Under the pieces are notes generated by a model, which did not search any database, had not been told where the DNA came from, and worked only from the letters and a program-made list of their open reading frames with translations. From assembly GCA_902362715.1 (NCBI GenBank), contig CABIXN010000009.1:1-64000 (forward strand): a stretch of DNA of 64,000 nt, written 5' to 3'. How positions within the stretch are numbered: the stretch's first letter is position 1; every line of letters starts with the position of its first letter. The position numbers and the translations under genes were made by a program. The DNA comes from Lachnospiraceae bacterium. GTDB taxonomy: Bacteria; Bacillota; Clostridia; Lachnospirales; Lachnospiraceae. This document shows, piece by piece, positions 29,726 through 38,236 of this stretch.

Positions 29726-30883
29726 TTATAATTCTGTCCATGCTGCATGATGATTGCTGCTGGTAAGACATGCCTGTATAAATTTCACTCCTTCTGCTCC
29801 CATAGCAAGATCCGGAAAATCCATATCCTCATCTGTTATTTCTTCCCCATTGATCTTTTTCAGCAGGGTATTTTGAAAGGCAGCATAAATATTTGCAAAT
29901 GCCATCGTAAGCCCTTCCGGATGTCCTGACGGCAGATGGCTTCTCTTTGCAGCTGTGCCGGTGACACAATTACTTCCCCGGGTATAAATCTGAACAGGAC
30001 CTCCCTTTTTCGTAACCTTCAACAAATCCGGCTCTTCCTGCACCCATTCAATGGCTCCCTCTGAGCCAAAGATACGTACCGCAAGACCATTATAATGACC
30101 ACAGCACACCTGTGAACAGTGGTAGACTCCATGTACGCCATGTTCCAGCTCCACTAAGATTCCCGCATTCAAATCCAGGGCTTTTCCAAAGGTATCTAAA
30201 ACTGCCGCTGCTTTTTTGGTTTTCAGTCCTGTCATATAGGAAACTACAGCCTCAATATGGATTCCAATATCTCCGACACAATTGCTTTTCCCGGAATATT
30301 CAGGATTCATGCGCCACACACTCAGGTTCTTTTTCCCGGCTTCTTCCGGCTCTTCCTTTAGTTCATCCAGCAGCCAGTCCTGAAGATATTCCGCATTTAC
30401 GCTGACTACTTTTCCAATGTATCCTTGTCCAATAAGCTCCCGGGCAAATTTTACCATGGCATATCCGGTGTATGTGTAAGTAACTGCAAATAAAACTTTG
30501 TGTTTCTCTGCAAGTTCCTTTAGTTCCTCCGCCTGGCTGATTTCAAAACACAACGGCTTTTCACATACCACATGAATACCGGCTTCTATAAATGTTTTGG
30601 CTATCTCATAGTGCAGAAAGTTAGGCGTACAGATGCAGACAAAGTCAATCTTATCTTCCCTTCTGCTTTCCTTTTCTGCCATCTCTTTATAATCCTTATA
30701 GATCCGCTCTTCCTGCAGGCCGTAAAACTGTCCAGTTTTTTGATTCTGTTCCCAGCGGCTGTCAAAACAGCCGGCTTTTAAAACAGCCCTCTCCTCTATG
30801 GCGATTGCTCTTCTGTGTACGCCTCCTATAAAAGCTCCAAGGCTTCCGCCCACCTGTCCGTACCGCAGTTTTTCCCGTTTCAT
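29726..30883 (-). CDS. Gfo/Idh/MocA-family oxidoreductase (DgpA-like candidate)
   Basis: 385 residues starting at the ATG 30881-30883, which follows AAAAGGAGAAGACT. A Rossmann NAD(P) domain (about 5-130) has GGSLGAFIGGVHRRAIA, CICTPNFLHYEIAKTF and the catalytic VCEKPLCF motif with the conserved Lys. The C-terminal alpha/beta domain carries VGDIGIHIEAVVSYM with the catalytic-type Asp and His. Members oxidise sugar hydroxyls. In C-glycoside degraders the homologue DgpA oxidises C3 of the glucosyl unit to a 3-oxo-glycoside. Here it is last in an operon of four TIM barrels and shares the island with DgpB/DgpC-like genes, so that role is the best guess. A myo-inositol or scyllo-inosose dehydrogenase role cannot be excluded. 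Confidence 0.85.
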   Translation of the reverse strand: MKREKLRYGQVGGSLGAFIGGVHRRAIAIEERAVLKAGCFDSRWEQNQKTGQFYGLQEERIYKDYKEMAEKESRREDKIDFVCICTPNFLHYEIAKTFIEAGIHVVCEKPLCFEISQAEELKELAEKHKVLFAVTYTYTGYAMVKFARELIGQGYIGKVVSVNAEYLQDWLLDELKEEPEEAGKKNLSVWRMNPEYSGKSNCVGDIGIHIEAVVSYMTGLKTKKAAAVLDTFGKALDLNAGILVELEHGVHGVYHCSQVCCGHYNGLAVRIFGSEGAIEWVQEEPDLLKVTKKGGPVQIYTRGSNCVTGTAAKRSHLPSGHPEGLTMAFANIYAAFQNTLLKKINGEEITDEDMDFPDLAMGAEGVKFIQACLTSSNHHAAWTEL

Positions 30884-30911
30884 AGTCTTCTCCTTTTTCA
30901 TTCATGATTCT

Positions 30912-31901
30912 TTAATTTGCTATAGATGCATCAAAGGCTATAGATGAGGGAGGAAAGTTTATTTTTTTCACATAAGCTGCAGCTTCAGTGGCTCCGTAAA
31001 CCCGGTCCATACCGGAATCTTCCCATTCCACAGACAAAGGGCCGTCATATCCGATATCATTTAAAACCCTGATGATCTCCTCAAACTTCACATCACCATG
31101 GCCCAGTGACCTGAAATTCCATCCTCTTTTGGCACTGCCAAAATCAATATGGGAACCTAGAATACCGCTTCTTCCATCCAGTGTTACCGCAGCATCTTTC
31201 ATATGTACATGGTAAATTTTTTCCGAAAAATCCCGCAAAAACAATTCCGGCTTTATCCCCTGCCAGATCAGATGACTGGGATCAAAGTTCAGTCCGAAAC
31301 AATCAAAAGGACGCATAATTTCCAGCAGACGTTTCGTAGAATAATAATCAAATGCAATTTCTCCCGGATGTACTTCCAGAGCAAATTTTATACCATTTTC
31401 CTGAAATTCCGTTAATATAGGCGCCCACAAATCATAAATTTCCCGGTAGCCCTTTTCTATCATCTCTTCTGTTGTCTGAGGAAATGAATAGAAATATTTC
31501 CAAATAGGAGAACCGGTAAAACCGGTTACAACAGAACACCCCAGTTTTTTAGCCGCCAGGGCCGACGCCTTCATGGTCCCAACTGCCCAGGCCCGGATTT
31601 TGTCCGGCTGGTCTGCAAGTTCTGCCGGCGCAAAGTTATTTAATCTCGGATCATGATCATCCCCTACACACTGCCCTATGATGTGAGCGGCAAGGGCCCT
31701 GCACTCCAGTCCGTATTGAGCCAGCAGGCTCTTTACTTCATCAATATAGCTGTCATCTTCTGCCGCCCGTTTTACATCCAGATGTTTCCCCCAGCAGGCC
31801 AGCTCCACCCCTTCATATCCCATCTCTTTGGCCAGCCGAAACATTTCCTCTAATTCCAGATCAGCCCACTGGCTGGTCATTAACGTTACGATTCTTCCCA
31901 T
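30912..31901 (-). CDS. Sugar phosphate isomerase/epimerase-like TIM-barrel protein 1
   Basis: 329 residues of the AP-endonuclease-2 / xylose-isomerase-like barrel. Metal ligands look intact: FALEVHPGE (Glu), GLNFDPSHLIW (Asp, His), YHVHMKD (His) and LSVEWED (Glu). The N-terminus LADLEL-type GYEGVELACWG motif is standard. Family members isomerise or epimerise free or keto sugars, or cleave 3-keto-glycosides, using Mn or Co. It lies 28 bases upstream of the Gfo/Idh gene and is preceded by AAAGGAG. Within this island it may process the 3-keto sugar released from a glycoside; no reaction can be fixed from sequence alone. Confidence 0.85.
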   Translation of the reverse strand: MGRIVTLMTSQWADLELEEMFRLAKEMGYEGVELACWGKHLDVKRAAEDDSYIDEVKSLLAQYGLECRALAAHIIGQCVGDDHDPRLNNFAPAELADQPDKIRAWAVGTMKASALAAKKLGCSVVTGFTGSPIWKYFYSFPQTTEEMIEKGYREIYDLWAPILTEFQENGIKFALEVHPGEIAFDYYSTKRLLEIMRPFDCFGLNFDPSHLIWQGIKPELFLRDFSEKIYHVHMKDAAVTLDGRSGILGSHIDFGSAKRGWNFRSLGHGDVKFEEIIRVLNDIGYDGPLSVEWEDSGMDRVYGATEAAAYVKKINFPPSSIAFDASIAN

Positions 31902-31969
31902 GAAACTCTCCTTTCACCACTGAACTTTTATTTGCCGCAGACTTTTTCTGGCATCTGCCTCACTGCAGA

Positions 31970-32734
31970 TCACATAAATTTCTGATACATTTCATACAGC
32001 TTCATAAGTCCTTCTCTTGGAGTGACAACAGGGGTATATTCAATTCCAACTGCTCCGTTATACCCGCCTTCTGAAACCCTCCTTAAAATTTCCGGATAAT
32101 TAAGCTCTCCCATATAAGGCTCGTTCCTGCCCGGATTTCCCGCACAGTGCAGATGGGAAATAAGATCCAGATTATTTAAAATAGTTCTTGTCACATCCCC
32201 TTCCATCACCTGCATATGATAAATATCATACAATACCCGGACTGCCGGATGATTGATTCTTCTCACCATTTCAAAGCTTTCTTTGGAACTCCACAGCCCG
32301 GTCTTTGGATGATTTACCTTTTTATTAATGGGTTCTATCAGCATCTGCATCCCGGTCTTCTCAAACATGGGAATCATTTCGATACATCCACGCTCAATAT
32401 TCTTAAGCTGTTCCCCGTGATCAATTCCCTGAATATCATCCCCTGCCGCTACAATAATTTTTTTACATCCCAGAGCAGATGCCTGCCTGATTTTTCCCTC
32501 CATAGCTTTTATAAAATCATTCTTTTTTTCTGCCTCCGTAAGATTTATGAAATCTGACAGCATCAGTTCTACACCCAGTCCAGTCTGCTTTTGGGCCTCA
32601 ACCAACGCATCCAGACTTTTATTCTGCATAAAACAGATTTCAATCTGTTCAAACCCGATTTCCCGGATTTCGTACATTGCCTTTACATAGTCTTCTCCTT
32701 CATATACAAAATCCAGATTAACTGAAAATCTCAC
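31970..32734 (-). CDS. Sugar phosphate isomerase/epimerase-like TIM-barrel protein 2
   Basis: 254 residues, a compact barrel closest in style to hydroxypyruvate isomerase, D-tagatose 3-epimerase and IolI. Ligand motifs are LIEPINKK (Glu), VLYDIYHMQVMEGD (Asp, His), SHLHCAG (His) and VGIEYTP (Glu), so the metal site is complete. A 3-epimerase or 2-keto/3-keto isomerase acting on the liberated oxo-sugar would fit the island. It is tightly spaced with its neighbours in the minus-strand operon. Confidence 0.82.
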   Translation of the reverse strand: MRFSVNLDFVYEGEDYVKAMYEIREIGFEQIEICFMQNKSLDALVEAQKQTGLGVELMLSDFINLTEAEKKNDFIKAMEGKIRQASALGCKKIIVAAGDDIQGIDHGEQLKNIERGCIEMIPMFEKTGMQMLIEPINKKVNHPKTGLWSSKESFEMVRRINHPAVRVLYDIYHMQVMEGDVTRTILNNLDLISHLHCAGNPGRNEPYMGELNYPEILRRVSEGGYNGAVGIEYTPVVTPREGLMKLYEMYQKFM

Positions 32735-32764
32735 CCACTCTTCTCCTTTCCATATCCGGAACTG

Positions 32765-33697
32765 TTATTGATAAATCGGAAACAGCTCACGGCTGATGTA
32801 ATATTTTGACAGCAGCATAGTTGCCATAGGATCCGGTGTTCCGTCAGTCTCAAGGCTCATAAAGCCTTCATACCGATACTTCTTTAACAGCTTCCACAGG
32901 CCTTTAAAGTCAATATCTCCTGCCCCAAGCTCCCAGAACCACCGGTCCCCGGAATCTTGAAACTCTGCTCCTGCACAAAACCGCATTTCATCCTCTGCTC
33001 CCAGCCGGTTCGTATCTTTCAAATGAAAAAATTTCACAAAATCATGATACTTATCATAAAAATCCACTACATCAAATCCAAGAATCCCCACCTGGGCGGT
33101 ATCCAGACAAAAGCCTGTCACCTTATGATCAAGCAGCTCTATATAGCGTTCCAGATCATATTTATTAATGGCACACCAGAACTCCGAATGTACACATGGA
33201 ATAATATCCATCTGACTGCAGTGTTTTCCAAATTCATTCATCAGACCTGCCGCATGTTTTAACTGTTCCGCTGAAAGGGGGCCGTTCCCGAAATAACCAC
33301 TGCATGGCATCACTGTCATCCGATGTCCTCCCAGTTTTTTCGTAAATTCAGCCATGGACAATAAATGATTCATGGTTTTCTCATAGCATTCCGGTCTATG
33401 GGAATCCATCGCTATGGCAAAGGTGGCGGTAATCTCTTCAATTCCCCGTTCCCTGGCAAAAGCCGCGAAATTTTCTCCGGTTTCAAAAAACTGCTCAATG
33501 TAGGGCTTCATATGAAACATCAGCTCCACCCCGGTAAAACCGGCGCCCACGTGGTATTTAAGAATCTGATCCCAGTCCAGGTAATACACACTGTTTCCAA
33601 AATCCCCCTGATACCATTCCTTCCAGTGATTCAGCTTTGGAAACGGAACCTTCAGTCCCCACATATTTGTCTGGTAAGATAGTTTTATATGTTCCAT
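32765..33697 (-). CDS. Sugar phosphate isomerase/epimerase-like TIM-barrel protein 3
   Basis: 310 residues from the ATG preceded by GGGGAGGTG. The barrel begins MEHIKLSYQTNMWG. Likely metal site: CVHSEFWCAI (Glu), GFCLDTAQVGI (Asp), KFFHLKDTN (His) and MSLETDG (Glu). It is divergent from proteins 1 and 2 and nearer to protein 4 in layout (both have NEFW/HSEFW at the fourth strand). Exact substrate unknown; presumed part of glycoside or oxo-sugar breakdown from the neighbours. Confidence 0.82.
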   Translation of the reverse strand: MEHIKLSYQTNMWGLKVPFPKLNHWKEWYQGDFGNSVYYLDWDQILKYHVGAGFTGVELMFHMKPYIEQFFETGENFAAFARERGIEEITATFAIAMDSHRPECYEKTMNHLLSMAEFTKKLGGHRMTVMPCSGYFGNGPLSAEQLKHAAGLMNEFGKHCSQMDIIPCVHSEFWCAINKYDLERYIELLDHKVTGFCLDTAQVGILGFDVVDFYDKYHDFVKFFHLKDTNRLGAEDEMRFCAGAEFQDSGDRWFWELGAGDIDFKGLWKLLKKYRYEGFMSLETDGTPDPMATMLLSKYYISRELFPIYQ

Positions 33698-33713
33698 TTC
33701 TCTACACCTCCCC

Positions 33714-34685
33714 CTACACATTTTTCAATCTGTTATTCACAAACCAGCCAAGCTTTAACAGCCCCTTATATACATCCAGTGTATTTTTGTTTTCACAGAT
33801 CACCCAGCCGTCAAACCCATTTCTTTTCAGCTGCTCTGCAGCTTTTATTAAATCTGCATCTCCTTCTCCACAGTCACAGAATACTTTCTGGGCCCCCTCT
33901 ACCGGAAGCTCTGCATTGATTCTTTCAGCATTTCCCACCAGGTCTTTGAAGGCTGTATCGTTAAACTTTATAAATTTCAGATTATCTCTGTATTCATCCA
34001 GGATATCTGCTGCAGACACACCTGCAATTTTTAAATGCGCCAGATCAGGACAAAAAGAAATTCCTTCTGCCTGTTCTGTCAGCCATCTGATTTTTTCCTG
34101 ATGAAAATAACTCCAGAATTCATTTTTACATGCAAAAAGTATCTGCTTTTCTCTGGCACATTTCGCCGTCCTCTGCAAAATGTCAACGGTTCTTTGCTCA
34201 AATTCTTCGAAATCATCACCAAAATACCGATACAGCCATCCCAGTTCCGGAGAAGGAGAAACAATCAGCCCTTCTGCTTTTAAAGAACAAGCGTGTTCCA
34301 GCCCTTCCATGCAGAGCTGTTCTAACAGTGAATAATAGGTATCCGTATCCCCCTGCAGGGCTGCCAGCTCCAGCATGGCGTCATTGGCATTGACATGAAC
34401 GCTGACTACAGTTTCAATTCCCGCTTCCCTTAAAAACTCCAGAAAACCTTCCGGGGAACTGTACTTTTCCTTTATGGCCGTCTGATTGCAGGGAATCCCG
34501 CTTCTCCCCGTTTCAAAGGCCATGGCATCCGATGAAAAACACCAAAAAGGCAGCTCAATCCCCTGAAATCCCACTGCTGATATATATTTGATATAATCTG
34601 TCCAGAATTTTTTTGACTGCCTGTTAAAAGCTCCGGGACCGCTGACAAGTACATTTACCATTTCAAGACTGCATCCAAATTTCAT
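33714..34685 (-). CDS. Sugar phosphate isomerase/epimerase-like TIM-barrel protein 4, metal site altered
   Basis: 323 residues. The barrel fold is recognisable (MKFGCSLEMVN, FQGIELPFWCF, GIETVVSVHVNAND). Compared with protein 3, the strand that normally gives the metal-binding His (KFFHLKDT) here reads KFIKFNDT, so the His is replaced by Lys. Other ligands remain: CKNEFW (Glu), CPDLAHLKIAG (Asp, His) and VICENKN (Glu). It may be a non-catalytic subunit or have changed chemistry, much as some deglycosidase barrels function only in complexes. It overlaps the upstream SnoaL-like gene by 4 bases, a sign of translational coupling. Confidence 0.78.
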   Translation of the reverse strand: MKFGCSLEMVNVLVSGPGAFNRQSKKFWTDYIKYISAVGFQGIELPFWCFSSDAMAFETGRSGIPCNQTAIKEKYSSPEGFLEFLREAGIETVVSVHVNANDAMLELAALQGDTDTYYSLLEQLCMEGLEHACSLKAEGLIVSPSPELGWLYRYFGDDFEEFEQRTVDILQRTAKCAREKQILFACKNEFWSYFHQEKIRWLTEQAEGISFCPDLAHLKIAGVSAADILDEYRDNLKFIKFNDTAFKDLVGNAERINAELPVEGAQKVFCDCGEGDADLIKAAEQLKRNGFDGWVICENKNTLDVYKGLLKLGWFVNNRLKNV

Positions 34686-35353
34686 ACTGCCCCCTCCTGT
34701 TCCTGACGCTCCGTCAATGTATTTCTCTCATAAGTTTTGTATGGCACAGGGGGCTTGGGCCACAAAACCGGCACTGTATCTTTTGTATAAACATAGCTTT
34801 TATCTGCGCTGATTGTTTCATCTGGAGCCAGCATATCATCGGTAGCAGAAGTGGTATAAGGCACATCTACCCAGGCAGTATAATAATCACAAAAGAAATC
34901 TGAATAAATCGTAAAATGCCAGAATTTCCAGGTTCCGCAATCCTCTATAAAATCAACTGCGTACTTTACCCAGCACCAGTACGAGGTCAGCTTTCCGGTC
35001 TTTGGATCTCTTCTGGTCTCCACCCCCGGAGACAGCCAGACTGCTTTGCAGGTTTTCAGATCATCTGCAGCTTCCATAATTTCTGTTGTAAGATCATGCT
35101 GGCAAAAGGACCCCCGCAGATCATCCCCATCCATTTTCTTGTGAAAATCAACAAAAAAACGCCTGATTCCATCGGGGCCCCTGAAAAATCCCAAATCATT
35201 GTTCTCAATCCAGCAGTCATCTCTGTTGGCAAACAGTTCCGCTGTCTTTTGATGCATTTTAGCCGAATGAAAGAACTGATATCTTCCCATCTGATTCCGG
35301 CACTGCTGCATAATCCACATTTTTCTTGTGATAATTTCTAAATCTCGTTCCAT
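34682..35353 (-). CDS. SnoaL/NTF2-like protein
   Basis: 223 residues. The N-terminal half fits the NTF2-like cone fold of SnoaL_4 proteins: an initial helix pair (ITRKMWIMQQCRNQMGRYQF), FFHSAKMHQKTAELFANRDD and GPDGIRRFFVDFHKK, followed by beta strands (CKAVWLSPGVETRR, YWCWVKYAVDFIEDCGTWKF). Such folds serve as hydrolases, isomerases or dehydratases on aromatic or polyketide-like compounds, or simply bind ligands. The SnoaL-type match is to the fold rather than to a known enzyme. First gene of the minus-strand operon, with an excellent promoter upstream and AAAGGAGGAG before the ATG. A role on the aglycone is plausible. Confidence 0.72.
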   Translation of the reverse strand: MERDLEIITRKMWIMQQCRNQMGRYQFFHSAKMHQKTAELFANRDDCWIENNDLGFFRGPDGIRRFFVDFHKKMDGDDLRGSFCQHDLTTEIMEAADDLKTCKAVWLSPGVETRRDPKTGKLTSYWCWVKYAVDFIEDCGTWKFWHFTIYSDFFCDYYTAWVDVPYTTSATDDMLAPDETISADKSYVYTKDTVPVLWPKPPVPYKTYERNTLTERQEQEGAV

Positions 35354-35367
35354 CCTCTCCTCCTTTA

Positions 35368-35387
35368 TGTAAATTTGTTGTAAATTT
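35368..35387. promoter_or_regulatory. Tandem TGTAAATTT motifs, putative operator
   Basis: TGTAAATTT occurs at 35368-35376 and 35379-35387, 11 bases (one helical turn) apart, between the -10 box and start codon of the minus-strand operon. The same 9-mer recurs at 45105 and 45256 upstream of the transporter operon. Probable site for the divergently encoded LacI protein. Confidence 0.45.
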
Positions 35388-35396
35388 TCTTAATAA

Positions 35397-35425
35397 ATTA
35401 TATTATTTTTCTTACAAAAAGTCAA
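35397..35425 (-). promoter_or_regulatory. Promoter of the TIM-barrel/oxidoreductase operon
   Basis: Minus strand TTGACT (35420-35425), 17 bases, TATAAT (35397-35402), 44 bases before the SnoaL-like start. Confidence 0.85.
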
Positions 35426-35546
35426 TAAAAGATCAATTTATTTACAATTTAATAAGATATATGCTTATTTTATGCATTTTTATATTATGAAAGTCTTTAC
35501 AAATATCGACACAAGAAATTTTATTTATGGTAAAAAAAGAAAATTA

Positions 35547-35575
35547 TTTACATTTTTTCCACTAAACTATATAAT
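35547..35575 (+). promoter_or_regulatory. Promoter of the LacI-family gene
   Basis: TTTACA (35547-35552), 17 bases, TATAAT (35570-35575). The -35 itself contains the TTTACA half-site seen in the putative operators, so the regulator may also control itself. Confidence 0.8.
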
Positions 35576-35618
35576 AAAGTGTATAATAAAAGAAAAAACG
35601 AAAGTCATTGAGGTTACT

Positions 35619-36629
35619 ATGAAAACATCCAATAAAATAACTATCACAAAAATTGCCAGTGAATCCGGTGTTTCTATTGCAACCGTATCAAGAATTTTAA
35701 GCGGAAAAGGAATCGTAAAACCAGAAACCAAAGACCGGGTTCTTTCTACTATTGAACGGCTGGAAAATGAATACGGTACAACCGCAAGCTTAAGGAATCA
35801 GACCAGGAATTCTATTATTTTATTAGTAGCGGAATCTGACAGTCCTATCTTAACGGAATTTTCCACAGGCCTGCATGAAGCAGCTTACGCAAAAGGATAT
35901 CAGATCGTGATCCTTGATTACCTGCAGATTAAAAATAATTTTCTGGAAACCTTTCAGTCTCTTGCCAAAACCATGCCGGTAGCGGGACTGATTATGCATA
36001 ACTGTTATGAAAGCCAGGAAGTTATGGAATCCATTGCTGTAAAATATCCGGTAATCATCGCCTTTAATTCACAATTTAAAAGCGACGCCATCTCTACTTT
36101 GTATAATGATAACTACGCGGCATGTCAGATGCTTACCCAGTACCTTCTTTCCATAGGGAAACGCAGCTTCGCCATTATGTCTCTAAATGATGATTTCCGC
36201 TTTTCCACGGACAGAGAACAGGGAATTCTGGATACCCTCCATGAAAATAACCTGGATATCCCCGAAGAATGGATGATACATCTTCCAACACTTAATATTG
36301 AGCTGGCAGCAAATGAAATGGATATGCTGCTGTCCCGAAAGGAAAGACCGGACGCTGTTATCGCAATTAACGATGTGCTGGCGGCCGCCTGCATGAAAGT
36401 TGCGCTGGACCACAAGTTAAGGATTCCTCAGGATATCGCCATTACCGGCTTTGACAATGCGCCAATCTCATCTATGGTGATTCCAAATATTACTACTATG
36501 GCTCAGCCCGCCAGAGAGATCGGCATTCAGTCCGTGAATCTGCTTGTGGAAAAACTGAACAATCCCAATCTTCCCACAAAACATCTTGCCTTTAAAAACG
36601 AATTTCTTGTTCGTCAGAGTACACAGTAA
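35619..36629 (+). CDS. LacI-family transcriptional regulator of the glycoside island
   Basis: 336 residues from MKTSNKITITK (ATG 35619-35621, with GAGG upstream); the open frame extends upstream through the promoter, so the longer start is not used. Residues 7-55 form the LacI helix-turn-helix (ITKIASESGVSIATVSRILS). The periplasmic-binding-like effector domain follows (SIILLVAESDSPILTEF, PVAGLIMHNC, DAVIAINDVLAA, ITGFDNAPISSMVIPNITT). It sits between the two operons, divergent from one and convergent with the other. The effector should be a sugar or glycoside imported by the RbsABC-like system. No other regulator is in the island. Confidence 0.92.
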   Translation: MKTSNKITITKIASESGVSIATVSRILSGKGIVKPETKDRVLSTIERLENEYGTTASLRNQTRNSIILLVAESDSPILTEFSTGLHEAAYAKGYQIVILDYLQIKNNFLETFQSLAKTMPVAGLIMHNCYESQEVMESIAVKYPVIIAFNSQFKSDAISTLYNDNYAACQMLTQYLLSIGKRSFAIMSLNDDFRFSTDREQGILDTLHENNLDIPEEWMIHLPTLNIELAANEMDMLLSRKERPDAVIAINDVLAAACMKVALDHKLRIPQDIAITGFDNAPISSMVIPNITTMAQPAREIGIQSVNLLVEKLNNPNLPTKHLAFKNEFLVRQSTQ

Positions 36630-36681
36630 ATGAAAAACAAAAAATGGGGAAATCAGTTAATAGATAGTCATGAATAAAGAA

Positions 36682-36711
36682 GGGGAAATCGTCTCATCAG
36701 CCGATTTCCCC
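36682..36711. terminator. Shared terminator hairpin between LacI gene and hydrolase gene
   Basis: GGGGAAATCG (36682-36691) pairs with CGATTTCCCC (36702-36711). On the minus strand it is followed by TTCTTTATTC; the T-run is weak on both strands. Confidence 0.6.
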
Positions 36712-36781
36712 GTAATTGTATAAATCAGTGCCAGCATCCGCCAATTCCCCTTATTGACATTGCTCTTAAAACGCTTCCTTT

Positions 36782-37681
36782 TTACTGTACTTCTCTGTGC
36801 AGAGATTTCTTTCTCCGCTCCCAGAACTGATTGACGAGTCTTGCTTCATTGCCGTATTCCATCATAAGATGCTTCATATGCAGTCTTGCACACTCCAGTT
36901 TGTCAAACATTTCAGGCATTTTCGTGCGGACAATTCTCCCATTCTCAATGGCAGCCCCGCCAAACATACGAATCCTTAACTCTCTTCCATATTCCGTCTT
37001 TCTTAAATAATTTACAATAATCATATCAATGGGCTGATCAGAAATACCATTTGCAAGAATCGGATAATTTTTCCAGTAATTTCCCCCTATCCACAGACAG
37101 TCCGGATCATTGTTCTCCACATCCTCCAGACAGATTCCCAATTTCGTAATATCAATACCATTGCAGTAATTTTCTTCATCCAGCATATTTTTCATATTCA
37201 GCAGGCCATATCCAAAATCCTCCACAGCCCCGTCACTGTAATGATAATAATGAGAGCCCGGACACCAGATCTTATATGCCAGCGCCCCCTCCACAGCAAA
37301 TTCCCGATTATAGGCTTCCATTTTTTCATTGGTACGCCCTGGCTGGCGTATCAGCACAGCTGAATATGCAATCCCGCTCTCAAGAATACAATATCCGTTT
37401 TCTGCCTGACAGTGCCCGGGACGGTTCATAAATATGCCGTAATCCTCCGGTTCAAAGGCATCTGCCCTATTCATAGGAGGTCCTTCAATCACTCTTTCCT
37501 GCTCCTTGCTAAGGGCATTTTCCTGCTCATACAGATCCGCATAGGGGGACTGCTTTTCTTCTTCTGTGAGTCTGGTTGTCAGCTTTTGTATCTCCGCAAA
37601 AGACAGTTCTCCAAATTTTCTGGCTGGATGGCTGGCCCTTGGAATTAAAGTTACTACATCTTTCCTGAATTCTGTACCCAT
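36782..37681 (-). CDS. DAPG hydrolase / phloretin hydrolase-like protein
   Basis: 299 residues. The central region ALAYKIWCPGSHYYHYSDG and the C-terminal ARLHMKHLMMEYGNEARLV resemble the PhlG (2,4-diacetylphloroglucinol hydrolase) family, where a HxxxE pair near the end and upstream His and Glu hold zinc; KHLMMEY gives the HxxxE. The phloretin hydrolase of Eubacterium ramulus belongs to the same group and cleaves a C-C bond between a phloroglucinol ring and an acyl group. Last gene of the transporter operon, 15 bases after the VOC gene. In this setting it could cleave a polyphenol aglycone. The family call is from memory of motifs and moderate; the substrate is inference. Confidence 0.55.
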   Translation of the reverse strand: MGTEFRKDVVTLIPRASHPARKFGELSFAEIQKLTTRLTEEEKQSPYADLYEQENALSKEQERVIEGPPMNRADAFEPEDYGIFMNRPGHCQAENGYCILESGIAYSAVLIRQPGRTNEKMEAYNREFAVEGALAYKIWCPGSHYYHYSDGAVEDFGYGLLNMKNMLDEENYCNGIDITKLGICLEDVENNDPDCLWIGGNYWKNYPILANGISDQPIDMIIVNYLRKTEYGRELRIRMFGGAAIENGRIVRTKMPEMFDKLECARLHMKHLMMEYGNEARLVNQFWERRKKSLHREVQ

Positions 37682-37696
37682 ATGTTCTCCTTCTAT

Positions 37697-38176
37697 TTAT
37701 GCAGGATCATACATTCTCTGCTTTGTCTCCCCCACCTGCTCCATCAGCTCAATGGGCGTACCGTCCGGATCCACAATCCAGCACACATAACATCCGTCAC
37801 CACTTAGAAAAATGTCATCTATGGAATATACCCGCTCTGCATCCGGCTCCGGAGATTTTACCACCTCGATGCCCCTTTCATTTAAAACCTGTATCATCTG
37901 CGCCATATCCTCTGTTTCCAGTGCAAAATGCCATGCGGTCTGATTGTCATAATATGCGGCCGTATCCGGATGAGGATGTGGATTATCTCCTTTTACAGGC
38001 TGCAGTTCTATGTATTGTCCATGTGCAACTTTAATGTAATAATCCCAGGGCTCATCCCCTTCCTTTTCCTGTAGGTAAAACAACACTTCAAATCCCAGCT
38101 TTTCATAAAACTCTATTGATTTTTTCACATCATTGCAAAAAAGGCTGACATGAAACAGACTTTTAAATAATTTCAT
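37697..38176 (-). CDS. VOC (glyoxalase/bleomycin resistance) family protein
   Basis: 159 residues from MKLFKSLFHVSLFC, preceded by AAAGGAAG. Two beta-alpha-beta-beta-beta modules: LFHVSLFCNDVKKSIEFYEK with the first His ligand and YIELQPV with Glu, then WHFALETEDMAQMIQVL and CWIVDPDGTPIELM with the second His and Glu. All four metal ligands of a glyoxalase-like site are therefore present. Members are isomerases, epimerases or ring-cleaving dioxygenases; in an anaerobe an isomerase or lyase is more likely. Sits between the deglycosidase-like subunit genes and the PhlG-like gene. Confidence 0.85.
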   Translation of the reverse strand: MKLFKSLFHVSLFCNDVKKSIEFYEKLGFEVLFYLQEKEGDEPWDYYIKVAHGQYIELQPVKGDNPHPHPDTAAYYDNQTAWHFALETEDMAQMIQVLNERGIEVVKSPEPDAERVYSIDDIFLSGDGCYVCWIVDPDGTPIELMEQVGETKQRMYDPA

Positions 38177-38236
38177 TGTTTTTACTTCCTTTCCCTTCCT
38201 CCAGGCATAAAATGCTGCCAATTTTCTGTTCTGTCA

